A stretch of 64,000 bases of DNA from Paenibacillus hemerocallicola (GTDB lineage: Bacteria; Bacillota; Bacilli; Paenibacillales; NBRC-103111), in assembly GCF_006265175.1 (NCBI RefSeq), contig NZ_VDCQ01000025.1:52121-116120 (forward strand), written 5' to 3'. How positions within the stretch are numbered: the first letter of the stretch is position 1; each line of letters opens with the position of its first letter. Shown here in pieces: positions 59,730-64,000 of the stretch. Below the pieces are notes generated by a model. That model worked only from the letters and a program-made list of their open reading frames with translations. It was not told where the DNA came from and searched no databases. The translations under genes were made by a program, and so were the position numbers.

Positions 59730-60182
59730 ATGAGAACATTTTTCGCGATGCTATTGTTGCTCCCCCTCTTATTCGGAAATGCATCTGCAACCGTACACAG
59801 TGAGCCATACGATATACACGAGGAATCCGAACAATCCGGAACGTTCGAGCCTTTCAAACGCGGCGGCAGCTTCCGCTCGCCCAGACAAGGATACAACCCG
59901 GGAATCGGAACGCCGGCACGCACGACGCCGACCAGACCGGATAATGCGGCCCGCAATCCGGCGACGCCCCGAACAACGCCGGCGCCCCGAACGGGCTTCG
60001 GAGGTTTTTTTGGCGGTCTTTTCGGCGGGCTGGCGCTCGGAACGATTCTGGGCTCGTTGTTCAATCCGTTTTCCGGATTTTCGCTCGGATTTCCCGTGCT
60101 TTCACTGGTCAGTCTCGCATTATGGCTCGTCGTTATTTTTGCCGTCGTTCGATTTTTTCGGAGGCGTCGCAAAGGATATTAA
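59730..60182 (+). CDS. Exported glycine/proline-rich membrane protein, unknown
   Basis: A 150-residue protein. A signal peptide (residues 1-20, MRTFFAMLLLLPLLFGNASA) is followed by a Pro/Thr/Arg-rich region (TPARTTPTRP), a glycine-rich hydrophobic segment (FGGFFGGLFGGLALGTILGS), a second membrane helix (FPVLSLVSLALWLVVIF) and a basic end FFRRRRKGY. GGAGGTG lies about 13 bases before the ATG, farther than usual. The plan recalls Tim44-like anchors but no domain is present. Function unknown. Confidence 0.6.
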   Translation: MRTFFAMLLLLPLLFGNASATVHSEPYDIHEESEQSGTFEPFKRGGSFRSPRQGYNPGIGTPARTTPTRPDNAARNPATPRTTPAPRTGFGGFFGGLFGGLALGTILGSLFNPFSGFSLGFPVLSLVSLALWLVVIFAVVRFFRRRRKGY

Positions 60183-60184
60183 AC

Positions 60185-60234
60185 CGAAAAAAGGCCGATG
60201 CTCGAACCGAATTGAATCGGCACAAGCATCGGCA
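60185..60234 (-). terminator. Terminator of the PfpI gene
   Basis: GCCGATGCT / AGCATCGGC with a long loop is followed on the minus strand by six Ts. Confidence 0.7.
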
Positions 60235-60254
60235 TATGCAGAATTGTTAAGGAC

Positions 60255-60788
60255 TCAGTTCGGCGTAGCGCCCAACCTTCGAATCGTCTCTTCTATAAAG
60301 TAAGGTTCATCCTGCGGTCCACGCGAAGTAACGAAGTTTTTGTCCACGACTACAGCTTCGTCGGAATAGACGCCGCCTTCCTTGGCGATTTCCTCCGCAA
60401 CGCCGGAGTAAGACGTAAAGTTTCGGCCCTGGGCCAATCCCGCTTTGGATAGCAGCAGCGGGCCATGGCAAATGGCGGAGATCGTAATGTCCTTCTCATT
60501 GGCTATACGTAGAAATTCCAGAACCGCCTCGCATTCCAGCAGCTTTTCCGGGGAGTGTCCGCCCGGAATCACGATCGCCTCATAATCGTCCGCATTCGCC
60601 TCATCGATCGACATATGCGTCGTATACGTGATTGTGCCTTTTTTACCGCGAAGCTCGACTTCTCTTTCCAGGCCGATAATTTCGGCGGTAAATCCGTTCT
60701 TGGTAATGGCCTCGAACGGGTTTTTCATTTCGGAATCCTCATACCCGTCGGCAAGCAGAAAAGCTACCTTTCTCTCGGTTTCGATCAT
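60255..60788 (-). CDS. DJ-1/PfpI family protein (type 1 glutamine amidotransferase fold)
   Basis: A 177-residue protein. The start KVAFLLADGYEDSEMKNPFE, the nucleophile elbow AICHGPLLL (Cys) and the flanking GLAQGRNFTSY with EGGVYSDEAVVVDKNFVTSR identify the PfpI/YhbO group, reported to act as a deglycase, chaperone or protease. The ATG at 60788 follows GAGAGGACGTGCCGAC. Single gene with its own terminator. Confidence 0.92.
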   Translation of the reverse strand: MIETERKVAFLLADGYEDSEMKNPFEAITKNGFTAEIIGLEREVELRGKKGTITYTTHMSIDEANADDYEAIVIPGGHSPEKLLECEAVLEFLRIANEKDITISAICHGPLLLSKAGLAQGRNFTSYSGVAEEIAKEGGVYSDEAVVVDKNFVTSRGPQDEPYFIEETIRRLGATPN

Positions 60789-60909
60789 GTCGGCACGTCC
60801 TCTCGTCTATGTCTCTTACCTTTATACTCATCCTCATTTATTCTTTACCCGTATCAGAAGCCGGTTAAACGATCGCCGGACACCGTTTCATCCTAACGCT
60901 ATCTACACA

Positions 60910-60946
60910 AAATAGGAGAGAGCCGGCAGCCCCCTCCTATTTTTTC
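60910..60946. terminator. Terminator-like hairpin after the DinB gene
   Basis: AATAGGAG / CTCCTATT is followed by TTTTTC on the plus strand; on the minus strand, past the DinB stop, the run is shorter (TTTTG). Confidence 0.7.
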
Positions 60947-61468
60947 TTATTGCTTGCTCAATACATATAAGTAGTAGCCGAAATCCGTAGGCGTTCCGGG
61001 GTAGCCTAGCTGTCTAAGCATCGCCGTAATATTGCCTCGGTGATACGTGCCGTGATTCACGAGATGCTGGATAAAGTCGATATAGCTTGCCTTAAAATCG
61101 CCGGACGGGCACAACTGCTCCAAATTGTCGTGCTGCTCGAGAAAGATATGGAACCGATCGGCCAAGTCATCCATCATACGACCGAGCTCTCCCGCATTCT
61201 TTCCATTCGTTTCGGCTACCAGCCGATCCGTCTCTGCCTTTAAATCCGCAATATATTGCGCCGACATCTCGACGACCCCTCCTCTTGACAAGAAGGTCAG
61301 CCAATTGCAATCGATCACGTAAATGTGCGTCAAAACGTCATGAATCGTAGGGAATACGCTAACGATCTCCTTGCGGTACACTTCCTCCGGAAGCTCTTGC
61401 AAATAATCGCATACTTTCTTATTGGCCCACACGTGATAATCGTACTGCCGCATAACATATGACTTCAA
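60947..61468 (-). CDS. DinB family four-helix-bundle protein
   Basis: A 173-residue protein with the DinB/YfiT plan: start RQYDYHVWANKKVCDYLQEL, the metal His of IHDVLTHIYVIDCNW, and the paired His of FIQHLVNHGTYHRGNI. These proteins bind a metal with three His and are linked to thiol transfer or DNA-damage induction. The start is TTG at 61468 after AAAAGGGGAAAAACAG. Length is usual (about 165). Confidence 0.88.
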   Translation of the reverse strand: MKSYVMRQYDYHVWANKKVCDYLQELPEEVYRKEIVSVFPTIHDVLTHIYVIDCNWLTFLSRGGVVEMSAQYIADLKAETDRLVAETNGKNAGELGRMMDDLADRFHIFLEQHDNLEQLCPSGDFKASYIDFIQHLVNHGTYHRGNITAMLRQLGYPGTPTDFGYYLYVLSKQ

Positions 61469-61502
61469 CTGTTTTTCCCCTTTTAATGGGGAATCGCGCA
61501 GT

Positions 61503-61562
61503 TTATGGGCAATTATGCGCTACGCCCCTAAGAGTTTGCCCGATATCGCTTTTCGTTTTCAT
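61503..61562 (-). other. Very short frame with strong ribosome site (19 codons)
   Basis: A near-perfect site (TCAGGAGGCGTTTGAT) precedes an ATG at 61562, and a frame MKTKSDIGQTLRGVAHNCP ends at 61503. It lies ahead of the DinB gene. It could be a leader peptide or the start of a deleted gene. Confidence 0.25.
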
Positions 61563-61736
61563 ATCAAACGCCTCCTGAAAATAATCTAATCCCTATTCTA
61601 TCATCCGATGCGGAGAATGGACACATATTGTATAGCTATATCCATTTTTTCCATAAACAAAAAACGGTACGGAAAGAAATATTCCATTTGCTGCCCCACT
61701 TTGAACTTTCCGCTTGATCCTTTTTTTATTGGCATG

Positions 61737-62120
61737 TTAGGAATCGTATGCCGCATCAAATTCGATTATATTATTGTCCAAATCAAGAATGTATATTTGA
61801 GCAAATCCAGCCACGCTTTGAGGTCTCGCTTCAAAAGGTACACCGACTTTTCCCAGCCATTCAACAGTGTTCTTATAGCTTTTAACCCAGATTGCAAAAT
61901 GTCCATCTACGGAATCTATCTCACTTTTGCGTAAGGTTTCGCCATTTGGATTTTCAAGTAAGTGAAGTTGATGATTTCCGACAGCATACCAGATTCCTTT
62001 GGATCTGAATGGCGGTCGTTGAATTTCTTGGAAATGGAGTACTTCTGAATAAAATTTTTTGGCTTGTTCTAGATCCCGAACTGCTAAACTCACATGATGT
62101 ATTCGTACATATTCGATCAA
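61737..62120 (-). CDS. VOC superfamily protein (glyoxalase I-like)
   Basis: A 127-residue protein with both VOC modules: IHHVSLAVRDLEQAKKFYSE with VLHFQEI, and HFAIWVKSYKNTVEWLGKVG with GFAQIYILDLDNNIIEF. The metal positions His8 or His9 and the Glu in NNIIEF are present. The start is TTG at 62120 after TAAGGAGAGATCGAC. AT-rich relative to the window. It follows the coupled small-gene pair at 62177-62636. Confidence 0.85.
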   Translation of the reverse strand: MIEYVRIHHVSLAVRDLEQAKKFYSEVLHFQEIQRPPFRSKGIWYAVGNHQLHLLENPNGETLRKSEIDSVDGHFAIWVKSYKNTVEWLGKVGVPFEARPQSVAGFAQIYILDLDNNIIEFDAAYDS

Positions 62121-62176
62121 GTCGATCTCTCCTTAGGAATTAGTATTTTCATTTATTAGTTTGTATTGTGTTGTTT

Positions 62177-62497
62177 TCACTTTGCTTGATTGTTTTCAAT
62201 TTCTATCAACTCTATCAAGAAATCCCCTTGTTCGATACTCACTTGTTTCTTTTCCCTGTTGTAAACCCAGCCGTTATCGATTGCATGCTTAATTAAAGTT
62301 GAGCATGTACTTGGCAGGTTAAGATTAAAGAACCAAGATCCTTTCCACGAGAAGTACACTTCAAAATATGACGTTTTAGTGTTATAAGGATATACTCGGA
62401 AAGAAACAGACTCATTTCTAAAATATTCATTAATTACACAATGAAATTGAAAACCATTCACCATTACTTTCTTGAAGCGCTTTCTATATGGCTTCAA
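62177..62497 (-). CDS. Hypothetical protein (106 residues)
   Basis: The TTG at 62497 follows GGAGGTGATAGGC. The product (start MKPYRKRFKKVMVNGFQFHC) is beta-rich (VSFRVYPYNTKTSYFEVYFS; NREKKQVSIEQGDFLIELIE) with a basic N-terminus. I do not recognise it. AT-rich. It overlaps the preceding small frame (62484-62636) by 14 bases. Confidence 0.6.
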   Translation of the reverse strand: MKPYRKRFKKVMVNGFQFHCVINEYFRNESVSFRVYPYNTKTSYFEVYFSWKGSWFFNLNLPSTCSTLIKHAIDNGWVYNREKKQVSIEQGDFLIELIEIENNQAK

Positions 62498-62636
62498 GCC
62501 TATCACCTCCAATAATATGCTGATAATTTACAATAATTCCTGCTTTATCTATTTTGCTATCCTCAAAGAGTTCATTAATCTCCTCAATCATTTCTCGCAA
62601 TTCTTTTTTTTCTTCTCCACCATTTTCTTCAATCAT
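62484..62636 (-). CDS. Small acidic hypothetical protein (50 residues) coupled to the next gene
   Basis: The frame from the ATG at 62636 reads MIEENGGEEKKELREMIEEI and is highly acidic and helical, ending RLEAI at 62484. Its ribosome site (GGGAAAGTGG) is weak. Its end overlaps the start of the next gene by 14 bases, a layout typical of translational coupling. An acidic/basic neighbour pair recalls small two-gene modules, but no family is recognised. Confidence 0.45.
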   Translation of the reverse strand: MIEENGGEEKKELREMIEEINELFEDSKIDKAGIIVNYQHIIGGDRLEAI

Positions 62637-62798
62637 ACGTCCACTTTCCCAAAATGAAAAGGATCTCGATAGCAGAATTTCCTTGAGTGCCTATATTGAT
62701 TCATTACAAGAACCAAATATTAATCTGTAACGCTTGCTGCACTCTACTCGGAAGGAGTCGTAAACCTTATGTAGAATACGATACTCAGGTGATTAGTG

Positions 62799-63488
62799 AT
62801 GTCTACGATTAGCGCAGTATGCGTTCCGGAATTTATCCATTCGGATCAAATGGACCTTTTCCTATCCAAAGTATCGCCGGAGAAAACAAGACGGATTGCG
62901 AAATTCATGCACGATGGGGACCGTTACCGTTCGTTGTTGGGCGAAGTCCTGATTCGATCCACCGTCATCGAGCAGACGGGCGCAAGCAACGATCAAATTC
63001 GCTTCGTCTATAATTCATATGGAAAACCTTCTCTCGAGCATGATCCGGGATTCTCCTTCAACCTCTCTCACTCAGGCAATTGGGTCGTACTGCTTTGGGA
63101 CAAAGGGGGACCTGCCTTGGGTATCGACGTGGAGCAAATCGTTCCGATCGATCTCGGCATTGCCGAACATTGCTTCACGCCTCGGGAAAACGCGGAGCTC
63201 CATTCGAGAACCGGGCGCGGGCGTCTCGAATATTTTTATCGTCTATGGACGTTGAAGGAATGCTTCGTCAAGGCGTCGGGCAAAGGCTTGTCCATGCCTC
63301 TCGATGCCTTTTCCATGATTTATTCGGACCGATTCGGATGGTTTTCTCCGGAAGCCGAATCGTTCCATTTTACGTGCTTCTTTCTTGACTCGACGCATAT
63401 TTTGTCCGCTTGCTCCAGCCATGGACCGCTTCCGGGTGCAGTGCGCATGACCTCTTTGGATGCATTGTACGATAATTTGAATAATTAG
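62799..63488 (+). CDS. 4'-phosphopantetheinyl transferase (Sfp/Gsp type)
   Basis: A 229-residue enzyme that loads the phosphopantetheine arm of CoA onto carrier proteins of peptide or polyketide synthases. The signature motifs are ALGIDVEQI (magnesium-binding Asp/Glu near residue 107) and FYRLWTLKECFVKASGKGLS (W-x3-KEC-x2-K). FSFNLSHSGNWVVLL is the family mid motif. The ATG at 62799 follows CTCAGGTGATTAGTG; a GTG three bases earlier is possible. No synthase gene is in the window. Confidence 0.92.
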   Translation: MSTISAVCVPEFIHSDQMDLFLSKVSPEKTRRIAKFMHDGDRYRSLLGEVLIRSTVIEQTGASNDQIRFVYNSYGKPSLEHDPGFSFNLSHSGNWVVLLWDKGGPALGIDVEQIVPIDLGIAEHCFTPRENAELHSRTGRGRLEYFYRLWTLKECFVKASGKGLSMPLDAFSMIYSDRFGWFSPEAESFHFTCFFLDSTHILSACSSHGPLPGAVRMTSLDALYDNLNN

Positions 63489-63688
63489 GAATACATTTAT
63501 CAGGCCTCTCTTTCGACCGTGTCCAGTCTTGTTATACCGTCGATAATCTCATGTTCTGCCCTTCACAAATAATCCGGTTGTCTCTCGAATAAAACTACGA
63601 CAACACAATTCGCTTACAGGAGTGCAGCGCATGATCGGCGAAGGCCGACTGCCATTGCCGGCACCTTGCGGGACCACGAATGCAACGA

Positions 63689-63874
63689 ATAGCGGAACTT
63701 GGGTATGCTATTGACCCGAGCATTCGTGTTTATTGCAAAATAACGGAAAACCATTCCTCTATTCCGCTGTTCAATATCCATTTTCACCCCAAGGATCGAA
63801 ATAGCGGAAGCCTGTGCCGTTATATTCAGGAGTGCAACGAAAATCGGGACGATAACGGAACCCAGCGCCGCTAT
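63689..63874. repeat. Palindromic repeat array, copy 2 (inverted to copy 1)
   Basis: Four 23-bp units of the form ATARCGGAA-N5-(T)TCCGYTAT lie at 63689, 63740, 63801 and 63852 (spacing 51, 61, 51). The stretch aligns with the reverse complement of 30897-31082 without large gaps, at roughly three in four bases by eye. No gene is supported in 63489-64000. Confidence 0.8.
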
Positions 63875-64000
63875 ATACAGGCAACGTGTTGTCACGACTA
63901 CCAAACCGCCTCCGGCTTCGGTATGCGGAGTATACGGTCGAAAAAAACGGACCGGCAGCCTGATATTATCCCCTTTAAGTAGACAGTGTTAAGAATCGAC

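Noticed and set aside
63689..63874. Same CRISPR-like suspicion at the second array
   Set aside because: Spacers align with those of the first array, which true CRISPR spacers would not do.
1..64000. Search for rRNA, tRNA and replication origin
   Set aside because: No tRNA-like cloverleaf, rRNA segment or DnaA-box cluster was recognised by reading; a dedicated scan would be needed to exclude a missed tRNA.

Overview
The window looks like chromosomal DNA from a Paenibacillaceae bacterium (Paenibacillus or Cohnella type; Firmicutes). This is inferred from gene content, not from a marker gene: AraC/siderophore-binding genes, family 1 sugar-binding lipoproteins, a GntR/LacI chimeric repressor, GH78 and pectate-lyase enzymes, a CysJ/CysI pair of Bacillus type and strong GGAGG ribosome sites, with TTG or GTG starts in many genes. 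Base composition is moderate (about half GC), with a clearly AT-rich island at 21-24 kb and another at 61.6-62.7 kb. No rRNA, tRNA or CRISPR array was seen.

Layout. 0-5 kb: partial MFS exporter, broken AraC-type gene, aromatic-acid-exporter-like protein, MIP18-type Fe-S factor, HEAT-repeat protein, possible ASCH-domain protein. 5-9.2 kb: iron-siderophore uptake operon with two FecCD permeases and one uninterrupted frame that joins an AraC regulator to a siderophore-binding lipoprotein; two Fur boxes. 9.3-17.7 kb: nucleotidyltransferase with a strong promoter and an operator-like inverted repeat, decayed genes, an MFS exporter, and a TetR gene divergent from a DrrAB-type drug efflux pair. 17.7-24 kb: repeats, a MITE-like element, purT behind a ZTP riboswitch, a decayed IS4-type transposase, a secreted zinc metalloprotease pair bracketed by inverted copies of a 60-bp repeat, and a YkvA pseudogene. 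24-31 kb: TetR/VOC pair, EamA transporter, pectate-lyase-fold protein, gene debris and MITE-like elements. 31-35 kb: cysJI sulfite reductase. 35-48 kb: carbohydrate region with two solute-binding lipoproteins, AraC and GntR/LacI regulators, GH78 rhamnosidase, HAD phosphatase and phosphoesterase. 48-58 kb: VOC proteins, DHA2 exporter, tandem-MerR regulator, metallophosphoesterase, hydrolase, and a five-gene two-component/ABC module of lantibiotic-immunity type. 58-64 kb: ctaB, small proteins, PfpI, DinB, VOC, a coupled pair of small unknown genes, an Sfp-type phosphopantetheinyl transferase, and a repeat array.

The less usual signals are: (1) a roughly 185-bp repeat present at 30.9-31.1 kb and, inverted, at 63.7-63.9 kb, built of four 23-bp imperfect palindromes (9-5-9) spaced 51, 61 and 51 bases apart, with a related fragment at 18.0 kb cut by a MITE; (2) a 60-bp repeat in four copies (11.97, 21.0, 21.45, 23.4 kb), two of which bracket the metalloprotease genes in inverted orientation; (3) the AraC-lipoprotein continuous frame running through a Fur box, ribosome site and signal peptide; (4) the ZTP riboswitch with its terminator in front of purT; (5) a metallophosphoesterase that seems to lack canonical metal ligands. 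Starts given below were often moved inward from the longest frame to the codon with a proper ribosome site. Functions rest on recognition of motifs without database searches.
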